Assembly: GCA_004556055.1 (NCBI GenBank) | Contig: SFIW01000007.1 | Location: 4,568 to 68,567 of the forward strand | Reading direction: 5' to 3' | Source: Planctomycetaceae bacterium | GTDB lineage: Bacteria; Planctomycetota; Planctomycetia; Pirellulales; Thermoguttaceae | Length of the DNA: 64,000 nt | Shown: piece by piece, positions 18,491-26,642 of the stretch | Layout of the letters: each line of letters opens with the position of its first letter | How positions within the stretch are numbered: position 1 is the first letter of the stretch | Notes under the pieces: generated by a model | The model's database searches: none | What the model was told of the DNA's origin: nothing | What the model saw: only the letters and a program-made list of their open reading frames with translations | Position numbers and translations under genes: made by a program

Positions 18491-20593
18491 ATGAAGTCTC
18501 CCAACGCTTTACCGACTTCTTATGGCAGGAGAGATTCGTCGCGCGTACGAACGCCGCGCGCGCTTTGCTCAACGCTCATTTTGACGTTGCTTTGTCCGTT
18601 AGCGATTGCCGGTTGCCAATCGACTGGCGGGGCTGATTCGTCGAGAGGACGAGGCGATAATCCGTATTCGAAGTATGATCCTAAATCTCCGGAAGAGGAG
18701 GCGTATTATCGCGACGTCTATTCCGGCGACTGGAGTGAAGACGGTCAAAGCGATCTTCGTTCCGTTTACAAACATAGCGGATCGACCAAATTGCCCGTCC
18801 ATTGGACAATGCTTCCTCCCGGCGCGAAGACGCTTGACGAAATCCGTTCCGAGGCGGCCAGTCGTCAGAACTCTGAGGCGCGCGCTACAGGTCGCGCTTT
18901 ACCGACTCCTCCGCCTATTCCTGAGACGGCGACGTCTCCGACCTATACCGCCGCGCCTGTCCAGACGGGGGCTGTTCCCGCGTCTCAGAACGGTTTATAT
19001 TCCGATCAGACGCCTTTGCAATCAAACGCTCTGCCGCAGAATACGTATGCGAACTCCATCGGAGGGTCTAGCGTCTCCTACCAACAGGTTCAACCTAATC
19101 CCGCGTATGCGGCGAACGCCGCGCCCGTCGCCTCTGGCGTCGAGTATGTCGCGCAAGCGCCCGCGCAGTCTTCCGTTGTTTCAGACGTCGTGACGCCGAA
19201 TACGAGCGCTCCTGCAGTCAATGCTGCCCCTGCGGTTTATCCGTCCACCGCGCCGTCCGCCGCTCCTTCGGCTCCCGCCGCGCCCGCCGTTTATCCCACG
19301 AGTACGCCGACGACGTATCCGAGTAACGGCGCGTCCACCAGTAACGGATCGACTTCCTCGCCGAATTATCAATTGATGGGATTGAGCGCCGCTAATGAGT
19401 TCATCTTCTCTTCTGAGACGATCGTTCGCGGTCAGGAACCTGAGGAGGACGCGACGGACGATTCAGCTCTTGAGATGAAAACTGAAAACGTGAACGTCAA
19501 GTTGGCGAATCCCGCCGCCGTAACGAAAGACAGTTCTGTAGCTAAGGCGATCGGCGCCGCGATTTCCTATGCTTCTCGGAAGTTGCCCGTTAAGATTGAT
19601 CCTTCGATTGCCAAGACCTTCGAAGGCGTCAAACGTCCTCAGGAGAATCCTTCCGCTCCGGATGATAAGAACGTTGAACGAAATCAACTCGACGAATATG
19701 TTCTTTCTGGAGGAGATTCCGAGGGGGAGTTTTATTCCCGTGAAGATTGGTCGATAGAAAATCTTGACGTCGAAGATTCCGCCGCTCATTTTGACACGGT
19801 CGACGGTCGCATCTTCGCCGAACCAACCAATCGCATCTTCATCTATAGTCCTCGATTTGGCGCGGTTCGTCAGGTCGTTGGGCCCGTGGAAGGGGATTAT
19901 CGCGAGGGGGTTGAAATTGCGAATGTCGCCGACGTCCCTTCGGAAGACGCCGTCGCGGAAGGAACGGACGTTCGTTCGCAGGAAGTTCGTCCGCTCGGGG
20001 CGAATAACTCGCTCCAGGCGGAAGGCGCCGAGACAACCGTTGGAACGATGGCGTCGACTGGGTTTGAAGGCGTAATGGAAGGGGATTCTCAATTACGACT
20101 TGGCGCGATGCTGGCTTCTGAAACAATCGACGATCTGAGCTCCGAAGACGCGAGTTTGGTTTTTGACGGAGCCGTCGCCGCTCAAGGCTGGAGCGCCGAA
20201 CAAGGCGTGGCTGTGTCGACGGATCTCGTCAACGCTTTCTCTAACGCTTATATTGAAGGGGCGGCGACAATTTATCAGATCAAAGACGATACCAAAACGT
20301 CAAAGCTGCGCGTCGTCAAGGTTGCCAATAAAGACGCCGCGCGCCCCGGCGAACTCGTCGAATTCACGTTGCGTTTCGAAAATATCGGCGATGAATTGAT
20401 CGGAAACGTCACGATCCTCGATAGTTTGTCCCCGCGTCTGCGTTATGTCGACGGAACCGCGCAATCTTCCGTCTCCGCAGATCTGGTAGCGTCTCTTAAC
20501 GAACAGGGCGCTCTAGTGTTGAGATGGGAAATTACGGATCCTCTCAAGCCTAAAGAATTTGGCGTTGTCCGTTTCATCTGCAAGGTGCAATGA
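18491..20593 (+). CDS. Large lipoprotein with C-terminal DUF11 domain
   Basis: The 700-residue product carries a lipoprotein signal; its lipobox LAIAGC ends about 40 residues in, after an unusually long basic N-region. Residues about 110-310 are a Pro/Ala/Ser/Thr-rich, probably disordered linker. An acidic middle region follows. The last 110 residues form an immunoglobulin-like DUF11 repeat (ELVEFTLRFENIGDELIGNVTILDSLSPRLRYV), a domain found in cell-surface proteins of planctomycetes and others. A structural role in the envelope is plausible. The ATG is preceded by AAAGGA. It is a single-gene unit as far as can be seen. Confidence 0.78.
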   Translation: MKSPNALPTSYGRRDSSRVRTPRALCSTLILTLLCPLAIAGCQSTGGADSSRGRGDNPYSKYDPKSPEEEAYYRDVYSGDWSEDGQSDLRSVYKHSGSTKLPVHWTMLPPGAKTLDEIRSEAASRQNSEARATGRALPTPPPIPETATSPTYTAAPVQTGAVPASQNGLYSDQTPLQSNALPQNTYANSIGGSSVSYQQVQPNPAYAANAAPVASGVEYVAQAPAQSSVVSDVVTPNTSAPAVNAAPAVYPSTAPSAAPSAPAAPAVYPTSTPTTYPSNGASTSNGSTSSPNYQLMGLSAANEFIFSSETIVRGQEPEEDATDDSALEMKTENVNVKLANPAAVTKDSSVAKAIGAAISYASRKLPVKIDPSIAKTFEGVKRPQENPSAPDDKNVERNQLDEYVLSGGDSEGEFYSREDWSIENLDVEDSAAHFDTVDGRIFAEPTNRIFIYSPRFGAVRQVVGPVEGDYREGVEIANVADVPSEDAVAEGTDVRSQEVRPLGANNSLQAEGAETTVGTMASTGFEGVMEGDSQLRLGAMLASETIDDLSSEDASLVFDGAVAAQGWSAEQGVAVSTDLVNAFSNAYIEGAATIYQIKDDTKTSKLRVVKVANKDAARPGELVEFTLRFENIGDELIGNVTILDSLSPRLRYVDGTAQSSVSADLVASLNEQGALVLRWEITDPLKPKEFGVVRFICKVQ

Positions 20594-20821
20594 TCGAGTT
20601 GTCTTTTGGTCGAATTTGACAACATAACGAAGAAGCTGAACAAATGACGCGTTAGTTGGGAACGCAAGTTTGTTCGGCTTTCTTTTTATCTTCGCATTGT
20701 CTTTTTAAGGTTCCTTTCGAGTTTCTTCTTGACCGCGCTTTTTCTTCCGTTTACACTTAACAACGACTGCGGATTATCCGACGGCGCTAACGTTTCATTA
20801 TATTGATACGCGAGGAAGACG

Positions 20822-22630
20822 ATGACATTTTCCGATGAACGTTCGAGCGAAAAACGGGATTGGAATGATTTATTTGCGCGTTTATGCTGTGTTGCATCAT
20901 ATTTGCGAGAACGCGACGATGTTCCGGGGTCTGATTTTACGCTCGATCAAGAATTGTATGACGCGACTTTCGTCTTTCTCACGGATGACGATTCTCCGGA
21001 CGGTCGCGCTCTTCGCGAATCAAAATGGCCTCTTATTAGACGTTGTCTTCGTAAAATAGACGGTTATATCTCAGATAAAGAGGTTTTTGAAACGTACGCT
21101 CGTCGGGCTTTTGATCGAGACTGGCTTCAAGCGACGCCGGAAAAACGTCGCGAGCTCGTAAACTCTTGGCTTTTTGATAAGAAGCCCATGCTTAAAAGCG
21201 ATCGCCTCGCAAACTTTGCGATCAATATGGCCCAAGTGATCTCGACCGACAAGCGCGGAGACGCTAAATTAAGCGAGTTAATCGATTATATTGTTGACGA
21301 AGATAGTCGTGAAATAGCGTTTCAACTGAGCGAATACGTCTCCGCCCTTAACGACTATTCCTTCAGCGAATCGTCTGAGGTGGAAACGCTTTGCAATCGT
21401 TTAATCGATTTCGTTTACGATTGCTATCAAGCGATTAGGAAGATGGACGAAAAGAGAAGACGGTCCGAAGCAAAGGCGGATAAGAACGCCGAGACTTCAA
21501 GGGCGTCGGTCGAAGGAACGCCATTCAAAGAGAGCCCTAAAACCCCAGAAGATCAGGGAACGCAAGCTTCTAGCGCGTTGGAAGACGCGGATTCCAATTC
21601 AACAGACGTGAGGACGAATGAAGAAAGAGTTATCGAGCGCGATCCTCAAAGCGGATACTATCCGATTGACGAAAGGTTGGCGCGTCAGGCGCAGGAGTCC
21701 AATTCTTTTCGAGAGTATATTCCTAATACGGCGACGCGCGAGTATCGCGCATCCGTCAACACCGCGCGGGCGACGGCGGCTCGGCAAAAGGAGAAGGTGG
21801 GAAGCGAATATCACGAGGCGATTAATCTTTTGCTAGAAGAGTATGAACGTCAGCTTGCCATATGGTACGACAATTATCATAAGAACGCGGCGTCTTGTCC
21901 TTCCGCGCGACTCGTCGGCCCGAAAGCAGTGCCGCGCGAAAAGCATGCCGCGAAAGTTAAACGCGCGAGCGAACTTTTTCGCGAACATGAAAAGATTGAC
22001 GATTTAGCGCATGATATCAGGATGGTGGGGATTGGCGTCGCGTCAAAGACGAGTCCTCAGAAAATATCGCAAGCGGAACCTATTCCTGCGTCGACGCAGA
22101 AGACTTCCCCAAAGGCTCCGACTCCTCTGACGATGATGGAAGAGTCTAATGAATTCTCTAAACTTCAAGCGCGATTGATTGAACTTAAAGAAAAGCATGC
22201 GGCGATGAAAGAAGCGAATAGTTATCGACGTAAACACGGATCGTGGGACGGATACGACGGCGTTTTGAAAGACGTGGCGCCGCAGGAGCCTAACGCGCTC
22301 TCCAATTATTTTGATTTATCTACTTGCTTAGCCGAGATTAAACGAATAGAGCGTCGGCTCGGATTCTTGGCGCAAATAAAACCGACAGACGAGGACAATA
22401 GTTGGTCTTTTGAAGGGGGAAAGGCGAAGCTCAATTACGAATTGAACCGTTTGCAAATTATCTTTGAATCCAAACCAGAAGACGAGATTCGTATGAAGTT
22501 GCGCGAATGTGGATTTCGATGGTCGCCCCGAAACAAGGCTTGGCAAAGACTGATAACCCCCGATTCCATCTGCGCGGCGAAACGTCTTGGCTTTATACCC
22601 AACGAGTGGACTGGCGGAGATACTAAGTGA
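20822..22630 (+). CDS. Hypothetical protein resembling mobile-element proteins
   Basis: The N-terminal 270 residues are charged and unfamiliar. Residues about 325-600 resemble, from memory, the C-terminal part of large proteins common on gut conjugative elements and phages. Features are an INLLLEEYERQLAIWYDN helix, a C-PSARLVGP stretch, a MKEANSYRRKHGSWDGY segment and a terminal module (WSFEGGKAKLNYELNRLQI, LRECGFRWSPRNKAWQR). The last part looks like a small nucleic-acid- or protein-binding fold. No integrase, relaxase or phage structural gene is nearby, so the gene may be a domesticated or stranded copy. The ATG is preceded by AGGAAG. It is followed by a good terminator. Confidence 0.6.
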   Translation: MTFSDERSSEKRDWNDLFARLCCVASYLRERDDVPGSDFTLDQELYDATFVFLTDDDSPDGRALRESKWPLIRRCLRKIDGYISDKEVFETYARRAFDRDWLQATPEKRRELVNSWLFDKKPMLKSDRLANFAINMAQVISTDKRGDAKLSELIDYIVDEDSREIAFQLSEYVSALNDYSFSESSEVETLCNRLIDFVYDCYQAIRKMDEKRRRSEAKADKNAETSRASVEGTPFKESPKTPEDQGTQASSALEDADSNSTDVRTNEERVIERDPQSGYYPIDERLARQAQESNSFREYIPNTATREYRASVNTARATAARQKEKVGSEYHEAINLLLEEYERQLAIWYDNYHKNAASCPSARLVGPKAVPREKHAAKVKRASELFREHEKIDDLAHDIRMVGIGVASKTSPQKISQAEPIPASTQKTSPKAPTPLTMMEESNEFSKLQARLIELKEKHAAMKEANSYRRKHGSWDGYDGVLKDVAPQEPNALSNYFDLSTCLAEIKRIERRLGFLAQIKPTDEDNSWSFEGGKAKLNYELNRLQIIFESKPEDEIRMKLRECGFRWSPRNKAWQRLITPDSICAAKRLGFIPNEWTGGDTK

Positions 22631-22676
22631 GGCGTGTCGACGTTCGGTTCCAGTCGCTCGGAATTATTAAAATAGG

Positions 22677-22709
22677 AAAAGGCTTCGTCAATTAAGACGG
22701 AGCCTTTTT
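22677..22709. terminator. Rho-independent terminator
   Basis: A 13-bp stem with one T-G pair (AAAAGGCTTCGTC with GACGGAGCCTTTT) and a 6-base loop, followed by a T-run. It may serve both the gene ending at 22630 and the convergent EF-hand gene. Confidence 0.85.
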
Positions 22710-22818
22710 GATGGAGTAGAATGCAATACTAACGGCTATCCTGGTTTAGTTAGCTTCTAAAGGCGCGAGAGTCGCAATCATTCCTGAGAGGTGCGACGCC
22801 TTGACGAGCCGCTCGCGT

Positions 22819-24285
22819 TCACTGACCTTGTTCACTCTGGGGGGCGCCGAAACCAGGCTGTCCCATACCAGGCTGTCCCATGGGGCCAAAACCTCCAAAA
22901 CCAGGACCGCCCATTCCGGGCTGCCACATGCCAGGTTGTCCCATCGGACCAGCGCCCATGCGTCCAAAACCGCCGAATGAGCGCATCATGAAGAATTGGA
23001 AGCTGGGAGACGCTTCGCGGATTTCTTTGACGAAATCTTGGATTTCCGCTTCGTCGATCACGCCGTCGGTATTTTTGTCGGCAGCTTTAAGCGCATCTTC
23101 GATTTTCTTGCAATCGAAAGCGTTGTTTTCGTCGACGAAAGCAGGACGTTTGTTTTCTACGAATTCGAATTTGGGCTCAGGTACCGCCTGGAATTCTTCC
23201 ATCGTCAGATATCCGTCTTTATTCTTGTCCGCCGCCTTGAAAGCCGCCTTGCGCTCGTCGGAAATCGTTTTGGGGAGCTTGGAAAGACGGAGCTTGCCAT
23301 TGGTCATCGCCGCGGATAATTCTGGACCGCCAAATCCCATTCCCATACGGGGGCCGCCCTGTTGACGGGCGTCGCCTTGCTGACGGTTCCCCTGCTGACG
23401 AGCGTCGCCTTGCTGACGGTTCCCCCGTTGACGAGCGTCGCCTTGCTGACGGTTCCCCTGTTGACGAGCGTCGCCTTGCTGGCGATTACCCTGCTGACGA
23501 GCGTTGGGACGACCTGCGCCGGGCTGACCATCGGCGTTCGGACCGCCTTGATCGGGACGCGGTCCCATCCCCATCATTCCCATTCCCATGCCGAACATGC
23601 CGGGTTGGGCGCTATTGAAGAGATTGTTGATGAAACGAGGCGTTTCAGGGGATTTTTCACGGATCGATTCCGCCGCCGTTTTGAGTTCGTCCGTGTCGAT
23701 GAGGCCGTCGTTGTTTGTGTCGGCCTTTTTGATGGAGTCGACGAGTTTTTCAATGACGATAGCGTTATCGTCGTTGATGAAATCAGGTTTTTGACCTTCG
23801 GAGAATTGGAACTTGGGACGCGGCATGTTTTGCATTTCTTCAACCGTGAGGAAACCGTCCTCATCTTTGTCCGCAGAAGCGAAGCGAGCTTTCACTTCTT
23901 CCGGAAGATTCTCGGGCAACTTGGAAAGCTCTAATTTGCCGTCGGCAAAAGCGTTGCCGAAGGGGGAGCGGGGCCCGCCAAATCCCTGGGGCCCGCCGGG
24001 GAAATTACCACCTGGGGCGTTGGCGGCGCGCAGAGTCGCCGCTTCATCACGATTGAGGAATCCGTCGTTATCCTTATCGGCGTCTTGAATGAACTTTCGG
24101 GTTTCTTCTGGAATACGATCGTTGCTGAGAATTTTGGACAGGTCATACTGACCATTTTCCGCGCGGGCGTTCACAAGAATACGTCCAAGGGTAGGTTGTG
24201 CAGGCGCTTTGTCTTGAGTTTGCGCGATCGCGATGGAGGCGGCAGCCGCGGTAATAATAGCGGCGAAGGACAGGGTCTTTTTCAT
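22819..24285 (-). CDS. Secreted multi-EF-hand protein with Gln/Gly/Arg repeats
   Basis: A signal peptide (MKKTLSFAAIITAAAASIAIAQ) is followed by at least five canonical EF-hand loops: DADKDNDGFLNRDE, DKDEDGFLTVEE, DTNNDGLIDTDE, DKNKDGYLTMEE and DKNTDGVIDEAE. Each has acidic residues at positions 1, 3, 5 and 12. Two similar halves suggest an internal duplication. Between them lies a repeat region with units of RQQGNRQQGDA, and the C-terminus is rich in Gly, Met, Pro and Gln. It should bind Ca2+ outside the cytoplasm. Planctomycetes carry many such EF-hand proteins, whose roles are mostly unknown. The ATG has GAGAGG upstream, and a strong hairpin lies in the leader. Codon use looks C-rich compared with most neighbours (by eye). 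Confidence 0.85.
   Translation of the reverse strand: MKKTLSFAAIITAAAASIAIAQTQDKAPAQPTLGRILVNARAENGQYDLSKILSNDRIPEETRKFIQDADKDNDGFLNRDEAATLRAANAPGGNFPGGPQGFGGPRSPFGNAFADGKLELSKLPENLPEEVKARFASADKDEDGFLTVEEMQNMPRPKFQFSEGQKPDFINDDNAIVIEKLVDSIKKADTNNDGLIDTDELKTAAESIREKSPETPRFINNLFNSAQPGMFGMGMGMMGMGPRPDQGGPNADGQPGAGRPNARQQGNRQQGDARQQGNRQQGDARQRGNRQQGDARQQGNRQQGDARQQGGPRMGMGFGGPELSAAMTNGKLRLSKLPKTISDERKAAFKAADKNKDGYLTMEEFQAVPEPKFEFVENKRPAFVDENNAFDCKKIEDALKAADKNTDGVIDEAEIQDFVKEIREASPSFQFFMMRSFGGFGRMGAGPMGQPGMWQPGMGGPGFGGFGPMGQPGMGQPGFGAPQSEQGQ
23369..23500 (-). repeat. 33-bp in-frame tandem repeat inside the EF-hand gene
   Basis: Four consecutive 33-bp units start at 23369, 23402, 23435 and 23468; a diverged fifth begins at 23501. 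Each encodes 11 residues (a permutation of QQGNRQQGDAR). The units differ by only a few substitutions, indicating recent slippage or recombination. Confidence 0.9.
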
Positions 24286-24303
24286 TTTTTTCCTCTCTAT
24301 CGG

Positions 24304-24343
24304 GGCAGAATGAAAGTTCTTTTGAAGAACCTTTCATTCTGCC
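24304..24343 (-). promoter_or_regulatory. Long leader hairpin just upstream of the EF-hand gene
   Basis: A perfect 13-bp stem (GGCAGAATGAAAG with CTTTCATTCTGCC) is extended by 5 bp past one bulged base, with a tiny loop. It ends 18 bases before the ATG, and the ribosome-binding site GAGAGG follows it. There is no T-run after it on the minus strand, so it is more likely an mRNA-stabilising or translation-related leader element than a terminator. Confidence 0.6.
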
Positions 24344-24523
24344 GTTGTTTGATACGAGTCCCCTCTAACTTAGTTGGTCATGGGACTTTGATAGACGCTA
24401 AAAACGTTTGTGTTGCACGTTTTCATTGGAGTTATCAAAAAGTTATACCCAGATACTCTTCTCGAGGTTTCGAAGAAAATAAAAATATTTTTTGTCCAGT
24501 CGCCGTGTTAATTCTTAGCGCGC

Positions 24524-25462
24524 TTACAACGTTCGGGTCTCGCCGCGGGCGCGCGTGATTGTCGCCGCTAGAATCGTTAAGTCGATGTTTTCGGAGATGA
24601 AACGCCCAGAGCCGTCGACAAAAAGCGCGTTTAATCCCGAAGGGTGTCGACTTCGCGCTTCGTACTGATACGCGCAGCATTGAGAGCAACTCCAGACGAG
24701 ATTGCCCGACTGAAAATGCTCGCATGTCGGCTTGTAATTGATTGGCGCCGTCGTTTTACGAAAAATGTTGGTTCCGATGATCCAACTTCCATTGTCATAA
24801 ACTTTAGCTCTCGGATTTTCGTAAGACGAGGCCTCCATGACCATGAAAGTGTTTGACGTTCCGTCAAGGACGTCTTGGATGCGTATTGCTCGAGATATAA
24901 TCAAACACCCAAGTTCGTCGTTTTTAAGCGTCCAACCATCCGTCGTTTCAGCCCCAAAGTTCGAAATTTTTTCCGTAACGATTCCGGCATAATGAGAAGG
25001 GGATAATTTGAGCTTTTCCAACGTCCATCCCTTATCGGGGTTATAATAGTCGACGTCCCGAATCTCACTATCGGAATCAGACGGGCAGAGGTAGAAAGGA
25101 AGGCGCGTTTGTCCTGCCTTTTGGTTAACTTCATCATAGACGCGCTGATTGAAATCGACTAAGTCCTTGACGTTGGCTTGTTCGAGATAAGGGAGAATTA
25201 GCGCTCCCCAACCAAAACTTGAGTTAGTTCCATTGGATGTAAGAGTACCGGGAGGAAAGGTTTCTAGAACGTCATGGTATAGATGAAAAGCTAGACCGAT
25301 TTGTCGAACGTTATTCATGCACGTCATGCGTCTAGCGGCTTCTCGCGCCGCCTGTACGGCGGGTAATAGTAGACCGACGAGAATCCCAATAACGGCGACG
25401 ACAACGAGTAGTTCTACAAGCGTAAACGCTCTCCTAAGGGAAGATAGATTGAATTTTTTCAT
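24524..25462 (-). CDS. DUF1559 prepilin-like protein under a cobalamin riboswitch
   Basis: The 312-residue protein begins MKKFNLSSLRRAFTLVELL, a type IV prepilin-like leader with the cleavage-site region before FTLVELL. The planctomycete-typical helix [18 protein letters not shown] and DUF1559 body follow, ending with RHPSGLNALFVDGSGRFISE. A cysteine cluster (CSQCC) lies near the C-terminus. DUF1559 proteins are numerous in planctomycetes and presumed to form surface pseudopilus-like structures; function is not established. The frame runs upstream to 25609, but that stretch overlaps the riboswitch. The ATG at 25462 has AGGAGA nine bases upstream and gives the correct leader length. The riboswitch suggests control by vitamin B12, which is unusual for this family. 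Confidence 0.88.
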   Translation of the reverse strand: MKKFNLSSLRRAFTLVELLVVVAVIGILVGLLLPAVQAAREAARRMTCMNNVRQIGLAFHLYHDVLETFPPGTLTSNGTNSSFGWGALILPYLEQANVKDLVDFNQRVYDEVNQKAGQTRLPFYLCPSDSDSEIRDVDYYNPDKGWTLEKLKLSPSHYAGIVTEKISNFGAETTDGWTLKNDELGCLIISRAIRIQDVLDGTSNTFMVMEASSYENPRAKVYDNGSWIIGTNIFRKTTAPINYKPTCEHFQSGNLVWSCSQCCAYQYEARSRHPSGLNALFVDGSGRFISENIDLTILAATITRARGETRTL

Positions 25463-25582
25463 CGAATCGCGTTCTCCTCTAAAAATAGGAAACGGAACGA
25501 CGATTTGAGCGAGGGACGATCCCCGAACGACGCCTTCGTCCATCGCGTTAGCGTCGGCGCGCGGAATTTCCGAAGATACCGC

Positions 25583-25747
25583 AAAACGCAGGAAGGTCTT
25601 CTGACTCACGTAGAAGAACGTCGCCTTCTCGACTGGAAGTCAATGGCTTTGTGACGTTTTCTGAATGAACTATCATTCCTAGCGACGTATACAGCGGCGA
25701 GGACCGTTCCGGATTTTCCACCGGATTCCCTGTTATGCCTACGCTTT
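25583..25747 (-). promoter_or_regulatory. Cobalamin riboswitch
   Basis: On the minus strand the conserved core appears in order. AACAGGGAAUCCGGUG, then AAAAUCCGGAACGGUC and CUCGCCGCUGU, match the P3-P6 region. AAGCCAUUGACUUCC and GAGAAGGC match the next conserved stem. GAGUCAGAAGACCUUCC matches the B12 box (consensus AGCCAGGAGACCUGCC). A closing P1 stem of 10 bp pairs the 5' and 3' edges, with G-U wobbles. The RNA ends about 120 bases before the DUF1559 start codon. No hairpin with a U-run was seen in between, so control of translation seems more likely than termination. Confidence 0.93.
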
Positions 25748-25994
25748 CAAACGCTCGATAATTCAGAGACGCTGAATAAGGCCGCCTGCGTTCTCAAATA
25801 GTCAACGCCGCGTTCGCGCGAGGGTGAACTCGACGCCGATCCATACGTTATCGACGTTCTTTGATCTGTCAAGGTAGGTATTTTTCTCTTGTTTCTGGAT
25901 TAAGATTATACTAGAATGAGTCCGTTGTTGCGTCGTTTTGACGAACCTTTAAAATTATCCTAGAAAACTTAAAGAAGAATTAGTACTGCTTTCT
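25748..25994 (+). other. Intergenic remainder between riboswitch and lemA
   Basis: About 250 bases that must hold the leftward riboswitch promoter and the rightward lemA promoter. TATACT at 25907-25912 is a weak -10 candidate for lemA. No open reading frame or RNA gene was recognised. Confidence 0.4.
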
Positions 25995-26588
25995 ATGACG
26001 CCTGTAATTTTGATCGCCCTAGCGGCGTTTGGACTTTTGATCATTTTATGGATGGTAAGCGTTTATAACGGCCTCGTGAAACTAAGACAGCGTTACAAGA
26101 ACGCTTATGCTCAGATCGACGTTCAACTGAAACGTCGATACGACCTCATTCCCAATCTTGTCGAGACGGCAAAATCCTTCATGAAACATGAGTCGGAAAC
26201 CCTTGAAGCCGTTATTCGGGCTAGGTCGGGGGCGATGGCGGCCAATAAAGAGGCGTTGGCGAATCCCGGCGATCAAAGCGCGATGTCGCGCGTCTCCGCC
26301 GCCGAAGGAGCGTTGCACGGCGCGTTGCACGGTTTTTGGGGGTTGTCGGAGTCGTATCCCGAGCTGAGTTCAAATCAGAATATGTTGGCCCTTCAGGAAG
26401 AATTGACGTCGACTGAGAACAAGATTGGCTTCGCGCGTCAGTCTTATAACGACAGCGTGACGGCTTACAATACCTCTCGAGAGACGTTTCCGAACAATAT
26501 TTTGGCCGGCGTCTTCGGATTCCTTCCGGCGGCTCTCTTTGAATTAGCCGACCCGCTCGAACGCGAAGCGCCGAAGGTTAAGTTTTGA
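25995..26588 (+). CDS. lemA: LemA family protein
   Basis: The 197-residue product has one N-terminal membrane segment (VILIALAAFGLLIILWMVSVYNGLV) and the LemA helical bundle (RQRYKNAYAQIDVQLKRRYDLIPNLVETAKSFMKHE, then FARQSYNDSVTAYNTSRETFPNN and FGF near the end). These are strongly family-typical. LemA proteins often sit next to membrane peptidases of the HtpX/M48 type, as here, where an M48 gene follows 54 bp downstream. The exact function is unsettled. Length is normal. No strong ribosome-binding site precedes the ATG. Confidence 0.92.
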   Translation: MTPVILIALAAFGLLIILWMVSVYNGLVKLRQRYKNAYAQIDVQLKRRYDLIPNLVETAKSFMKHESETLEAVIRARSGAMAANKEALANPGDQSAMSRVSAAEGALHGALHGFWGLSESYPELSSNQNMLALQEELTSTENKIGFARQSYNDSVTAYNTSRETFPNNILAGVFGFLPAALFELADPLEREAPKVKF

Positions 26589-26642
26589 ACGTCGCCTCAA
26601 AGTTTGCTATCTTGAATTCTCCCTTCCTCTAGGTTTGTAGTC

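Noticed and set aside
19463..20092. A 209-codon open frame on the minus strand
   Set aside because: Antisense to the DUF11 lipoprotein, basic and low in complexity, without support.
20822..22630. Prophage or integrative element
   Set aside because: Only one gene resembles element proteins; no integrase, portal, relaxase, attachment repeats or tRNA target is nearby.
23369..23500. CRISPR array
   Set aside because: The regular 33-bp units are contiguous with no spacers and encode an in-frame peptide repeat.
25463..25609. N-terminal extension of the DUF1559 gene upstream to 25609
   Set aside because: It would translate the 3' part of the riboswitch and give a leader far too long before FTLVELL; the ATG at 25462 has a good ribosome-binding site.
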